A DNA stretch of 64,000 nucleotides, from the NCBI GenBank assembly GCA_013001055.1, contig JABDNH010000007.1, positions 175,422 through 239,421 on the forward strand, in the 5' to 3' direction. The notes beneath the pieces were generated by a model. That model had not been told where the DNA came from. It did no database searches and saw only the letters and a program-made list of their open reading frames with translations. Positions 38,483 to 47,661 of the stretch are shown piece after piece (the first letter of the stretch is position 1; each line of letters begins with the position of its first letter). The translations under genes were made by a program, and so were the position numbers. Source of the stretch: Sphingomonas sp. (GTDB lineage: Bacteria > Pseudomonadota > Alphaproteobacteria > Sphingomonadales > Sphingomonadaceae).

Positions 38483-39823
38483 TCAGCGTTTGGCGTAAGG
38501 GTTTTTGGGGCTGCGCAAGTTGATGCGCACCGGCACCGGCCCGAGCCCGAGATCGCGCCGCATCGCATTGACCAGATAGCGGTGATAGCTGGCCGGTAGC
38601 GTATCCACGCGCGTCCCGAAAATCACGAAGGTCGGCGGCCGCGTGGTTACCTGCGTGATGTAGCGCAGCTTCACGCGCTTGCCCTTGGGCGCGGGCGGGG
38701 GATGCTGGTCGATGGCATGATCGAACCAGCGGTTGAGTTCGCCGGTCGGTACGCGGATCGACCACTGGTCGCGCAGCTTCAGCGCGGCATCGAGGATCGT
38801 ATCGATTCCCTTGCCCGTCTTGGCTGAAACCGTCAGCACCGGCACACCGGCAACCTGGCTGAGTCCATCGGCAAGCGCAGCCTTGATCCCGTTGAACAGG
38901 CTCGACGCATGCTCCGCCACGTCCCACTTGTTGATGACGATCATCAGCGCGCGGCCTTCTTCGAGCACCTGGTCGGCGATACGAAGATCCTGCGCCTCCA
39001 GCCCCCGCGTCGCATCGAGCAGCAGCACGACGACCTCGGCAAAGTCGATCGAGCGTTTCGTGTCTGCTGCCGACAGCTTCTCCAGCTTGTCATCCACCTT
39101 GGCACGCTTGCGCAGGCCCGCCGTGTCGATGAGCCGAACCTTCTGGCCGTTATAATTCCAGTCGATGCTGATGCTATCACGGGTAATGCCCGCTTCCGGA
39201 CCCGTAATCAGCCGTTCTTCATCGAGGATCTTGTTGATCAGCGTCGATTTGCCCGCGTTGGGGCGCCCGACGATGGCCAGCTTGAGCGGCCCGCCTTCGG
39301 GGTCGATCTCTTCCTCTTCGGCCTCGCGCTCCAGGAACGGGCGCAACGCATCGAACAGGTCGACAATGCCCTCGCCATGTTCCGCCGACAGCGCGAAAGG
39401 TTCACCAAGCCCTAGCCCGTAGGCTTCCAGCCGCCCAGCCTCGCCTGCATTGCCTTCCGCCTTGTTGGCAGCAACGATGATCGGCGTGCTGCTCGAGCGC
39501 AGCCAGCCGGCGATTTCCTCGTCGAGCGGTGTCAGCCCGGCGCGCCCGTCGATCAGGAACAGCGCCACATCGGCCTCGCGCACCGCTGCTTCGGTTTGCG
39601 CACGCATCCGGCCCGGCAACGATTCGGGGTCTTCTGTCTCGAAGCCCGCCGTATCGATGACCTTGAATCCCATGCCGAGCAGGAGGCCGTCGCCCTCGCG
39701 GCGGTCGCGCGTCACCCCCGGACGGTCGTCGACCAGCGCGACACGCTTGCCCACCAGCCGGTTGAACAGCGTGGATTTGCCGACATTGGGACGGCCAACA
39801 ATGGCAACAGTAGGACGTGTCAT
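38483..39823 (-). CDS. der: Ribosome biogenesis GTPase Der
   Basis: This protein has two tandem GTPase domains and a C-terminal KH-like domain and acts in 50S assembly. The first P-loop is GRPNVGKST (10-18) and the second GRPNAGKST near 187. NKAEG and NKWD supply guanine specificity, and DTAGFE and DTAGLR are the switch motifs. The 446-residue length is normal. The neighbours bamB and the YfgM-like gene are the usual partners. Confidence 0.98.
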   Translation of the reverse strand: MTRPTVAIVGRPNVGKSTLFNRLVGKRVALVDDRPGVTRDRREGDGLLLGMGFKVIDTAGFETEDPESLPGRMRAQTEAAVREADVALFLIDGRAGLTPLDEEIAGWLRSSSTPIIVAANKAEGNAGEAGRLEAYGLGLGEPFALSAEHGEGIVDLFDALRPFLEREAEEEEIDPEGGPLKLAIVGRPNAGKSTLINKILDEERLITGPEAGITRDSISIDWNYNGQKVRLIDTAGLRKRAKVDDKLEKLSAADTKRSIDFAEVVVLLLDATRGLEAQDLRIADQVLEEGRALMIVINKWDVAEHASSLFNGIKAALADGLSQVAGVPVLTVSAKTGKGIDTILDAALKLRDQWSIRVPTGELNRWFDHAIDQHPPPAPKGKRVKLRYITQVTTRPPTFVIFGTRVDTLPASYHRYLVNAMRRDLGLGPVPVRINLRSPKNPYAKR

Positions 39824-39864
39824 GACGCGCCGCCCCTGCCCGTAAGCAGGGCGGCGGTCAAGGA

Positions 39865-41184
39865 TTAGCGGAAAGCGTGAAGCCGGCCGCGACCATCGAG
39901 GATCAGCAACGTGTTGTTCGCCACCACCGGCGACAGGCCGGTGCCATGCCCCATATCCTGCTGCGTCACGATCGACCCGTCGACCGGATTGAGCGAATAG
40001 AGCATCCCGTTAAATCCGGCCACGATCAGGCGATCGCCCGCCAGTACGGGGCCGGTATAGCGGATCCTGCCTTTGCGGTTCTTGGGGCTGCGATATTCGG
40101 GCAATTCGGCTAACCATTTGACGCGGCCGGTGTCCCGCTTGACGGCGATTACCTTCGCATCGTCGGTCAGTACGAAAACCCAGTCGCCCGCAACCCACGG
40201 CGTATTGGCACCGGCAATGTTAAGCTCCCACTGGCGCTGACCGGTAAGCAGGTCGAGGCTGACCATGCGGCCGCCATTGCCAATGGCAAAAACCTGCGCG
40301 CCGTCGATCACCGGTTCGGCATCGATATCGCTGATCGAGCTGACCGAGCGACTGATCGAGGTGCGCGACAACGTGTCCGACCACACGACGCGGCCATTTT
40401 CATAGCGATAGGCATTGAGTTCGCCCGAACTGAAGCCCGCGACCACCGTGCCGCGCGCTATCGCCGGCGCGGAAGACCCGAACACGCCTGCAATTTCCAG
40501 CGTCGCGTTCTGGTTCCAGCGCCGCTCGCCCGTTGCCTTGTCGAGCGCGAAAATCTGGTTGTCCTGCGTGATCACGTAGATTGTGTCGCCCTGCACCGAA
40601 GGCGAACCGCGTAGCGGGCCTGCGGGCTTCATGGTCCAGACAATGGCGCCCGTCGCCGCGTCGATCGCCGCGACCTGGCCAAGTCCGTTGGTCGCGTAGA
40701 TGCGTCCCGCGTCGTAAGCGACACCGCCGCCAAACAGCGAGGAGCGATCACCGCGATCGTCGCTGACCCTGGCCGACCATATGGTCGCGCCGCTGTTGAG
40801 ATCGAAAGCGCGCACGGTTGACTGCGTATCAATCGTATATACGCGTCCTTCTGCGACTACCGGCGCGCTGATGAGGCGCGCCGCGCGGCTGTTGCCTTCC
40901 CCAATCGATGCGGTCCAGGCGGGGTTCAGTCCGTCGGCAGCGTTGAACGCGAGGTGACCCATCGACTTCGAGGCATTGCCGCCCGGCTGCGACCATTCGC
41001 TATTTACCTGCGCCGCTGGCAGCGTCAGCGGGATCGCCGCAGTCGCCGGATCGACGCTGATTTCAAGCTCGGTCCCCAGCACCGACTGGCGTTCGCCCAG
41101 CACCGGCGTGGAATCCGTTCCGCCGCCAAACAGGCTGCACCCGGCCAGCGCGAACGCGGCCGTTAGGATCGCAACATTCTTCAT
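39865..41184 (-). CDS. bamB: Outer membrane protein assembly factor BamB
   Basis: This lipoprotein of the BAM complex has an eight-bladed PQQ-like beta-propeller. The signal MKNVAILTAAFALAGC ends at Cys16. The 439-residue body carries repeated blade motifs such as VYTIDTQSTVRAFDLNSG, GRIYATNGLGQVAAIDAATG and VYVITQDNQ-like strands. It works with BamA in beta-barrel insertion. The start overlaps the upstream YfgM-like gene (ATGA). Confidence 0.95.
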   Translation of the reverse strand: MKNVAILTAAFALAGCSLFGGGTDSTPVLGERQSVLGTELEISVDPATAAIPLTLPAAQVNSEWSQPGGNASKSMGHLAFNAADGLNPAWTASIGEGNSRAARLISAPVVAEGRVYTIDTQSTVRAFDLNSGATIWSARVSDDRGDRSSLFGGGVAYDAGRIYATNGLGQVAAIDAATGAIVWTMKPAGPLRGSPSVQGDTIYVITQDNQIFALDKATGERRWNQNATLEIAGVFGSSAPAIARGTVVAGFSSGELNAYRYENGRVVWSDTLSRTSISRSVSSISDIDAEPVIDGAQVFAIGNGGRMVSLDLLTGQRQWELNIAGANTPWVAGDWVFVLTDDAKVIAVKRDTGRVKWLAELPEYRSPKNRKGRIRYTGPVLAGDRLIVAGFNGMLYSLNPVDGSIVTQQDMGHGTGLSPVVANNTLLILDGRGRLHAFR

Positions 41185-41891
41185 TCTTCGTCTTCCTCGG
41201 GGATAAGCGCATCGCTGGCGTCGACGCCAAGCGAGCCGGCGACCTGGCCGGCACGATTGCGCAAAGTTTCGGGCACGGTGTCGTCTGCCGCAATGGCGGC
41301 AAACAATCGTCCGGCTTCATCGTTTCGGTCCGCACGTATCATCGCGATCGCGGTCAGTTCTGCGGCAGTACCGTAAAAGGCATGGCCCGGCTGCGCCATC
41401 GGCTGGAGCCGCGCGATAATGGCATCGGGCTCCATGCGGTCATATTCGAGCATCGTCTGGCGGATGAGCGCGATATCGCGGTAGGCCTCGGGGAGGCTGT
41501 CGTCGGCCACCAGCGCGGCATAGGTCTCGATCGCCTTGGCGCGGTCCCCCTGCTGAAGCGCGACGGCCGCGCGGGTCAGCAATGCGCTCGCCCTTGTCGC
41601 TTCAGTCGACTCCGCTGCGACCGTATCCAGCCGCTCGGGCACGCCTTCCAGATCGCCATTCCCGACATCGCGGATCGCCAGCGCAAGTTGCTCGCTCGCT
41701 TCACCGGCCTTGGCTTCCTTGTCGTTCTGCCAGAACAGGTATCCAGCGATCGCGGCAAGAAACGCAATGACCCCCAGCGTGATCCAGGTGCCATACTTCT
41801 TCATGAAGTCGGCCATCTGGTCTTCGCGCATTTTCTCGTCGACTTCGCGCTGGAATGTCTCGTTGATATTGTCGTCAGGGCCGAGCGCCAC
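41181..41891 (-). CDS. YfgM-like tetratricopeptide inner-membrane protein
   Basis: The 236-residue protein has a cytoplasmic N-terminus (FQREVDEKMREDQMADF), a membrane helix (about 34-55), and a periplasmic TPR region (about 60-225). YfgM-type proteins bind SecYEG and periplasmic chaperones and are encoded beside bamB. I prefer GTG 41891 over the track's ATG: GAGG lies five bases upstream, whereas the ATG has none. The C-terminus is acidic. Confidence 0.87.
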   Translation of the reverse strand: MALGPDDNINETFQREVDEKMREDQMADFMKKYGTWITLGVIAFLAAIAGYLFWQNDKEAKAGEASEQLALAIRDVGNGDLEGVPERLDTVAAESTEATRASALLTRAAVALQQGDRAKAIETYAALVADDSLPEAYRDIALIRQTMLEYDRMEPDAIIARLQPMAQPGHAFYGTAAELTAIAMIRADRNDEAGRLFAAIAADDTVPETLRNRAGQVAGSLGVDASDALIPEEDEE

Positions 41892-41910
41892 GGTCACCTC
41901 ATTCTTCAAA

Positions 41911-41940
41911 AAGGGGGTGGAAAAATCCCTTCCCCACCCC
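41911..41940 (-). terminator. Probable terminator after panB
   Basis: On the minus strand a 7-bp stem (GGGGTGG and CCACCCC) with a 13-base loop is followed by C and five T. It lies 57 bases after the panB stop and 20 bases before the YfgM-like start, so it probably ends the panB transcript. Confidence 0.55.
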
Positions 41941-41996
41941 GCATGAACATTAGCTGGCTAGCCTCTAGCCGACGCGAAATGCAAAGGCAAAGGGAG

Positions 41997-42869
41997 TCAG
42001 GCTTTGGGCCGATAGGTTTGTTCGTCTGTCGGGAAGCAATTTGAGCGAACCTCGTTGGCATATTCCTCAACTGCCTTGCTGATCTGGTCTGCAAGGTCGT
42101 GATAGACCTTCACGAAGCGCGGCGTGCGCTCGAACAGGCCGAGCATGTCTTCGGTCACCAGCACCTGCCCGTCGCAATCTTTCGACGCGCCAATCCCGAT
42201 GGTGGGCGCCGACACGGTCTTCGTGATCTCGCTGGCGATTTCTTCCATCACGCCTTCCAATACGATGGCAAAGGCGCCTGCCTCGTCCACCGCCTTGGCG
42301 TCGCGCATGATCTTGTCGGCCTCGGCATCGTCGCGCCCACGCGCGCGGTAGCCGCCAAGCACGTTGATCGCCTGCGGGGTCAGCCCGACATGGCCGATTA
42401 CCGGAATCCCGCGCTGCGAAAGGAAGTGGATGGTCTCGGCCATCGCTTCCCCGCCTTCGAGCTTGACCGCCGAGGCGCCCGTTTCCTTCAATATCCGCGC
42501 CGCCGAGCGATAGGCTTGCTGCGGGCTCTCTTCATACGAACCAAACGGCATATCGACCGTCACCTGCGCATGCCAGCTTCCGCGCACCACCGCTGCGCCA
42601 TGCGCGATCATCATGTCGAGCGTCACCGGCACCGTGCTGTCGAGACCGTAAATCACGTTGCCGAGGCTATCGCCCACCAGCAACATGTCGCAATGCGGAT
42701 CGAGCAGCTGCGCGGTGCGCATGGTGTAGGCCGTCAGCATCACCAGCGGCTCCTGCGCGATCCCCGGCCCGCGCTTCATCGAGCGGATCTTGGGAACGGT
42801 CATGCGCTTGCCCGGCTTGGGATTGGGCGTGGCGCGGCTCGTATCGGTATCGATCGTGATCTTGGACAT
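41997..42869 (-). CDS. panB: 3-methyl-2-oxobutanoate hydroxymethyltransferase
   Basis: This enzyme makes ketopantoate for pantothenate and coenzyme A. The 290-residue TIM barrel has [61 protein letters not shown], and [15 protein letters not shown]. The longer track start is a TTG without support; ATG 42869 is used. panC is not adjacent. Confidence 0.97.
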   Translation of the reverse strand: MSKITIDTDTSRATPNPKPGKRMTVPKIRSMKRGPGIAQEPLVMLTAYTMRTAQLLDPHCDMLLVGDSLGNVIYGLDSTVPVTLDMMIAHGAAVVRGSWHAQVTVDMPFGSYEESPQQAYRSAARILKETGASAVKLEGGEAMAETIHFLSQRGIPVIGHVGLTPQAINVLGGYRARGRDDAEADKIMRDAKAVDEAGAFAIVLEGVMEEIASEITKTVSAPTIGIGASKDCDGQVLVTEDMLGLFERTPRFVKVYHDLADQISKAVEEYANEVRSNCFPTDEQTYRPKA

Positions 42870-42966
42870 GGCAAAAGCTTCTAGCGAGGCCACTGACAAA
42901 GCGCCATGGGGCGCTCGTCGAAAGCCACTGGCGACAAAGGCGTCTTAGTCCGATAGAACAGCGGCA

Positions 42967-43461
42967 ATGACAGACGAGCCGACTACCTCCAAGGACATTC
43001 CCCACGTCCTTGCCCCGCCGCCGCTGATTTTCGGCATGCCGCTGGTCGCTGGGCTGGTGTTCCATGAAAGTTTCCACGCCTTCGATATCCCGCAACATAT
43101 GCTGTCGTGGCCGGTGCGTGCGTTTGGCGGCGCAGCCTTTGTCGTGCTGGGCGCCATCTTCATCGTGCTTGCGCTATTGAAGTTTCGCAGGGCCGAGACG
43201 CCGCCAGAGCCGTGGGAAGAAACGACAGCGCTCGTCACCGGCGGCATCTACCGCGTCACCCGCAACCCGATGTATCTTGGCATGGCGCTGATCTTCCTAG
43301 GCATCGCGGTGATCGCGGGCTGTCTTTTCATGCTGGCGCTGCTCGTTCCCACGCTGTTCGTGATCGACCGCTATGTGATCGCGCGCGAAGAAGCCTATCT
43401 CACACGCAAGTTCGGCGACCCCTACCGCGCGCTCCTCGCCTCCAGCCGCCGCTGGATTTGA
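42967..43461 (+). CDS. Isoprenylcysteine methyltransferase (ICMT/PEMT) family protein
   Basis: The 164-residue protein has about four membrane helices and the family's C-terminal motifs: TGGIYRVTRNPMYLG (SAM and lipid site) and REEAYLTRKFGDPYRAL. It is related to eukaryotic isoprenylcysteine methyltransferase, but bacterial substrates are unknown. It is divergent from panB. Confidence 0.88.
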   Translation: MTDEPTTSKDIPHVLAPPPLIFGMPLVAGLVFHESFHAFDIPQHMLSWPVRAFGGAAFVVLGAIFIVLALLKFRRAETPPEPWEETTALVTGGIYRVTRNPMYLGMALIFLGIAVIAGCLFMLALLVPTLFVIDRYVIAREEAYLTRKFGDPYRALLASSRRWI

Positions 43462-43526
43462 CATATGTTATTCATGCTAACGTCAGATTGGCATGTTAAG
43501 CCATGCGCCATCGAGAGGGGAATTCG

Positions 43527-43772
43527 GTGCGCAAGGTCCTGATCATTCTTTCCGTTAGCGGGCTCATGTCCGCCCCCGCCATGGCGGATGGCAAAGAAAA
43601 GTCCACCCAGAGCAAGGCCGAACGCGAAGCTGCAGAAGAGCGCGAACAGGCACGCAAGTGCAAGCTCAAGCGCGAATCCGACAAGGCTAAATGCAGGCCA
43701 AACGTGCCTATACGCGGCGAAACGCCCTCGGCCGGCCCGATCGACCGCGCTTATAACGCGCCCTTCTTCTAG
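43527..43772 (+). CDS. Hypothetical small secreted protein
   Basis: The 81-residue protein has a signal peptide (VRKVLIILSVSGLMSAPAMA) and a short, highly charged Lys/Glu/Arg mature part with two Cys. I know no family. The track begins at ATG 43503, but GTG 43527 has GAGAGGGG six bases upstream and starts the signal peptide, so I prefer it. Confidence 0.65.
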   Translation: MRKVLIILSVSGLMSAPAMADGKEKSTQSKAEREAAEEREQARKCKLKRESDKAKCRPNVPIRGETPSAGPIDRAYNAPFF

Positions 43773-44050
43773 CCGACTTCGACGCCCTTCCAGAAGGCGA
43801 TGTGACCCTTGATCTCAGCGGCTGCCGGCTTGGGGTCTTCATAGCTCCACGCTGCGTCGGCATTGGTATTTTTGCCGGCCTTTACCGAGAAATAAGTCGC
43901 TTCGCCCTTCCACGGGCAATGCGTCTGCGTGTCGGACGGCACCAGCCGGTCCATTTTCACGTCCTCGCGGGGGAAATAATGATTGTCCTCGACGACGACC
44001 GTATCGTCGCTCTCGGCGATCGTCTCGCCATTCCACGTTGCCTTGACCAT
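43769..44050 (-). CDS. DUF427 domain protein
   Basis: The 93-residue DUF427 protein has VKATWNGETIAESDDTVVVEDNHYFP and the family's THCPWKGEATYFSV segment. The fold is a small beta barrel of unknown function. ATG 44050 has AGGAG seven bases upstream; the track's earlier TTG is not likely. It overlaps the convergent gene by four bases. Confidence 0.9.
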   Translation of the reverse strand: MVKATWNGETIAESDDTVVVEDNHYFPREDVKMDRLVPSDTQTHCPWKGEATYFSVKAGKNTNADAAWSYEDPKPAAAEIKGHIAFWKGVEVG

Positions 44051-44100
44051 TTGCAAACTCCTTTCAGCCTGAACGGCGAAAGGAGGCCAAGCGTTCCCGC

Positions 44101-44454
44101 CTACAGGCCCAGCAAGGTCTCGTAGGCCGTGCTGTCGTAACCGATGATGACTTCACCATCGATGTCGACGATCGGCCGTTTGATCATCGAGGGATGCGCG
44201 ACCATCAGCATGATCGCCTTGTCGCCGTCGATATCCTCTTTCAGTACGTCGGGCAGCTGGCGGAATGTGGTGCCGCGCTTGTTGAGGATAGGCTCCCACC
44301 CCTTTTCAAGCACCCACAGCTCGAGCATTTCCTTGTCGATCCCCGACTTCTTGTAGTCGTGGAACGAATAGACGATGCCGCGCTTCTCGAACCACTGACG
44401 CGTCTTCTTGACGGTGTCGCAGTTGGGAATGCCGTAAAGGGTGATGACTGCCAT
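44101..44454 (-). CDS. ArsC/Spx family (YffB-like) reductase
   Basis: The 117-residue thioredoxin-like protein begins ITLYGIPNCDTVKKTRQWFE with a single active-site Cys12 and has RPIVDIDGEVIIGYD near the end. It belongs to the YffB/Spx branch of the ArsC family, which lacks proven arsenate reduction; a glutathione-dependent role is usual. ATG 44454 is chosen over an ATG three codons upstream. Confidence 0.88.
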   Translation of the reverse strand: MAVITLYGIPNCDTVKKTRQWFEKRGIVYSFHDYKKSGIDKEMLELWVLEKGWEPILNKRGTTFRQLPDVLKEDIDGDKAIMLMVAHPSMIKRPIVDIDGEVIIGYDSTAYETLLGL

Positions 44455-44495
44455 GCGCGGCATCTAGCTGGGCCGCGCCGTGTCTTCAATAGCTG

Positions 44496-45860
44496 TTAAT
44501 CGCGTCGCGGCCCGGCCGAACGCCAGAATACCCACCATAGCGACACCGCAGCCACCAGTCCGCCAACGAGATTTGCCGCCAGCTCCGCGATGTAGACCCC
44601 TTCGGCGCCCTGTTCGGCGCGTAGCAGCAGGCCCACCGGGATCATGATGGCGAGTACCCTGAAAAGCGATTGGCCGAGCGCAGTGCCGGCGCGGTCGACG
44701 GCGTTGAGCGCGCCGTTGGCCATGATCAGGAGTCCGAAGCCGGCATAGCCCCATGCGGAAATTGCCAGGTAGCGCGCGATCTCGGCGCGCACCGTCGCGT
44801 CCTCGCTGAACAGCGCTGCCAGCGGTTCGCGGGTGAGCACCAGGACCGCTCCGATCGCGAGACCGTAGCCGATGCAGAACAGCCCTGCGTATCTGAGCGC
44901 ATTGCGCACTCGGTCATGCGCCCCCGCCCCGAAATTCTGCCCCACGATGGGCCCGATCGAGGCCGACAGACCAAGCAGGGGGACGACCGCAAAAGCTTGC
45001 AGGCGTCCGCCGGCACCAAAGCCCGCCACCGCGTCCTGCCCCGTCATCGCCAGCAGGCCCGTCAGCACCGAAAGGCCGATCGGATTGATGGCGTTGGAAA
45101 ATGCCGCCGGCCCTGCGACCCGCCCGATCGCGCGCGATGCGCTAGGCCAGTTGCATTGCGGCAAGGCTCTGATGTCGAGCTTCAACTGGCTGCTTTGCAG
45201 GAAGAAGAATCCCATCGCGAGCGCCAGCGTCCAGCCGCCGATGGTGGCATAGGCGGCGCCGGCCATGCCGAACCCTTCGATACCGAACGCCCCCGTGATC
45301 AGAATCGGATCGAGGATCCAGTTGGCAATTGCCATGGCGATCAGCACCGAAGAACTTCGCTTCGCCAGCCCCTGTCCGCGCAGGCAGCCGTTGATGCCCA
45401 TCCCGACCAGCAGCAGCGGAAAGCAAAGTGCGAACGGCGCCATATAGTCGTCGATCAGCGGTAGCAGTGTGTCGCTTGCCCCCATCAAGCGGAATAATGG
45501 TCCCCGCAGCGTGAACAGCATCGCGCCGATCGCAATGCCGAAGATGGTTGCAAGCACGATCCCGACATTGGCCCGCCGCCGCGCATCGTGAGGATCGCCT
45601 TCGCCCAGCGCGCGGCTCGTTACCGAACTGATGCCGGCGATGACCCCCACGCCGAGCGACGACAAGGCCACGGTGATCGGGAAGATGAAGCTAATCGCCG
45701 CAAGCGCATCCGCGCCCAGCTGGCCGACGAAATAGGCATCGATGATGCCAATACTCATCAGCGCTGCCCCTCCGATCATCATGGGCAGCGTTTGCGTAAC
45801 CAGGTGGCCCCGAATGGAGCCCTGCGTCAATTTGGCTTTGTGGGAGGGAGACGAGGCCAT
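44496..45860 (-). CDS. MATE family efflux transporter
   Basis: The 454-residue protein has about twelve membrane helices in two similar halves. The first half has LPMMIGGAALMSIGIIDAYFVGQLG, and the second SASIGPIVGQNFGAG. MATE proteins export cationic drugs using sodium or proton gradients; the substrate here is unknown. The track start is 20 residues longer; ATG 45860 gives the usual MATE N-terminus. Confidence 0.92.
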   Translation of the reverse strand: MASSPSHKAKLTQGSIRGHLVTQTLPMMIGGAALMSIGIIDAYFVGQLGADALAAISFIFPITVALSSLGVGVIAGISSVTSRALGEGDPHDARRRANVGIVLATIFGIAIGAMLFTLRGPLFRLMGASDTLLPLIDDYMAPFALCFPLLLVGMGINGCLRGQGLAKRSSSVLIAMAIANWILDPILITGAFGIEGFGMAGAAYATIGGWTLALAMGFFFLQSSQLKLDIRALPQCNWPSASRAIGRVAGPAAFSNAINPIGLSVLTGLLAMTGQDAVAGFGAGGRLQAFAVVPLLGLSASIGPIVGQNFGAGAHDRVRNALRYAGLFCIGYGLAIGAVLVLTREPLAALFSEDATVRAEIARYLAISAWGYAGFGLLIMANGALNAVDRAGTALGQSLFRVLAIMIPVGLLLRAEQGAEGVYIAELAANLVGGLVAAVSLWWVFWRSAGPRRD

Positions 45861-45947
45861 GTGAGGGCCAAGCGTTAGGCGCGCGGCCTCGTCCCGGCAA
45901 GCGGCAAGGCCGGCAAGCACGCGGCCAGGGCGAGGCCCGGCGGCGTG

Positions 45948-46406
45948 TCAGCCATCGCACCGTGTAGGCAGATTGAAATGGTGGGCGATTTCCTCGCTCG
46001 TCGCCAGCTTGCGGTAGAGTGACAAAGGTGCCGCGTCGTCAGGCTCGGCTTCGATGATCGCAAGTCGCGCACCCGCCGCACCGGCGAGCTTGCACGCCTC
46101 TTCCAGAATTGCGGTCCCCACGCCCTGCCGTTGGCGATCGCTGGCGACGGCGAGATCGTAGACAAACAGCTCGCTGACCGGCGCTTCCATCTTGGGCAGC
46201 ATATAGGCTGTCAGTCCTCCAATGACCCGATCTGCCTCCTCGGCGGTCAATACCCAGATATTGGGGTCATTCAGCCGCACAGCGAGTGCGGACCTGTCAA
46301 GCCAGCGACCGACATATTCGTCGGGCATCTCGAACACCTCGGCAAACAATGCGTTGAGCTCCTCCATCGCCGCCGCATCGTCCTTGCCGAGACGTCTAAT
46401 CTTCAT
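45948..46406 (-). CDS. GNAT acetyltransferase resembling AAC(3)-I
   Basis: The 152-residue GNAT protein has the acetyl-CoA loop RQRQGVGTA at 91-99. The stretch GGLTAYMLPKMEAPVSELF, then VYDLAVA, follows closely the AAC(3)-I pattern (YxLPKFE, SEIYIYDLAV), as does SLYRKL and EEIAHHF near the end. AAC(3)-I acetylates gentamicin, but chromosomal relatives often have unknown substrates, so resistance is not implied. It overlaps purT by 11 bases. The track start is 26 residues too far. Confidence 0.85.
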   Translation of the reverse strand: MKIRRLGKDDAAAMEELNALFAEVFEMPDEYVGRWLDRSALAVRLNDPNIWVLTAEEADRVIGGLTAYMLPKMEAPVSELFVYDLAVASDRQRQGVGTAILEEACKLAGAAGARLAIIEAEPDDAAPLSLYRKLATSEEIAHHFNLPTRCDG

Positions 46407-47577
46407 AGACGATACGGACCTTTTCCGCCGCGGCGACCGCAAGTTGCCGGGCCCGGCGAATGCCGCCCTGGCTGACCCGCGCAAGCGCCACGCCCATCCG
46501 GCGGTTCGGCCGTGTCACCGGCTTGCCGAAGATACGCACATCGACATGCGCGCTATCGGGTTGTTCGAGCGCTTCCGCCAGTCCTTCGAAGGCGAAGTCT
46601 TCGGCATCGCGATCGGCCAGGATCACCGCGCTCGCGCTCGTCCCGTTGGCCTCGACCAGCGACACCGGCAGTCCGAGAATGGCGCGCGCATGCAGATCGA
46701 ACTGGCTCAGTTCCTGGCTGACCAGCGTCACCATTCCGGTATCGTGCGGCCGCGGGCTGAGTTCGGAAAAGATCACGTCGCCGCCGCGCACGAAGAATTC
46801 GACCCCAAAGACTCCATGACCGCCCAGCGCCTTCACGATCTTTCGGGCCGTCTGTTCCATCTTGGTTAGCGCCGCGACCGAAACATCCGCCGGCTGCCAG
46901 CTTTCGCGGTAATCCCCGTTTTCCTGCCGATGTCCGATAGGCGGGCAAAAGGTGACGCCGTCCTTGTGCGACACCGTAAGCAGCGTGATTTCATAGTCGA
47001 AGTGGATAAAGCCTTCGACGATCACACGGGCCCGGTCGCCGCGCATCCCGCTCGTGGCGTACGCCCATGCGCCTTCGAGCTCGGTCTCGTTCTGCGCGAT
47101 CGACTGGCCCTTACCCGATGACGACATGACCGGCTTTACCACCACCGGAAAGCCAATCTCTCCAGCGCCCTCGCGCAGTTCTTCCAAGCTCTCAGCGTAA
47201 CGATAAGGCGAGGTGTCAATTCCCAGGTCCTCGCTCGCAAGATCGCGAATCGCATCGCGGTTCATCGTCATCTGCGCGGCCTTAGCCGTGGGGACCACCA
47301 CGACATCGAGCTGCTCTTCCAACTCGACCAGCGTCTGGGTGCGGATTGCCTCGATTTCGGGCACGATATAATCGGGCCGGTGCTTCTGCACCGCCTTCTG
47401 CAAGGCCTCGCCGTCGAGCATCGAGAACACCTCTCGATCATCCGCGACCTGCATGGCGGGCGCGCCGTCATAGCTGTCGCAGGCAACCACGTGGCAGCCG
47501 AGCCGCTGGCAGCTGATGACGAATTCCTTGCCGAGCTCACCGGAGCCGAGCAGCAGGATCTTGGCGGTAGGGGTCAT
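46396..47577 (-). CDS. purT: Formate-dependent phosphoribosylglycinamide formyltransferase
   Basis: This ATP-grasp enzyme makes formyl-GAR from GAR, formate and ATP, bypassing folate-dependent PurN. The 393-residue protein has ILLLGSGELGKEFVISCQRLG, VPEIEAI, PVVVKPVMSSSGKGQS, FFVRGGDVIFSELSPRPHDTGMVTL and RRMGVALA. It precedes the product's user in the pathway, purL, which lies at 31328. Confidence 0.97.
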   Translation of the reverse strand: MTPTAKILLLGSGELGKEFVISCQRLGCHVVACDSYDGAPAMQVADDREVFSMLDGEALQKAVQKHRPDYIVPEIEAIRTQTLVELEEQLDVVVVPTAKAAQMTMNRDAIRDLASEDLGIDTSPYRYAESLEELREGAGEIGFPVVVKPVMSSSGKGQSIAQNETELEGAWAYATSGMRGDRARVIVEGFIHFDYEITLLTVSHKDGVTFCPPIGHRQENGDYRESWQPADVSVAALTKMEQTARKIVKALGGHGVFGVEFFVRGGDVIFSELSPRPHDTGMVTLVSQELSQFDLHARAILGLPVSLVEANGTSASAVILADRDAEDFAFEGLAEALEQPDSAHVDVRIFGKPVTRPNRRMGVALARVSQGGIRRARQLAVAAAEKVRIVYED

Positions 47578-47661
47578 GCAAAATATCTTTCTGTTCTTAG
47601 GCGGCTTGCCATTGCCAGCACTTCAAGCCACCAATGCGGCACCAACTCTGGGGGGGACAAG

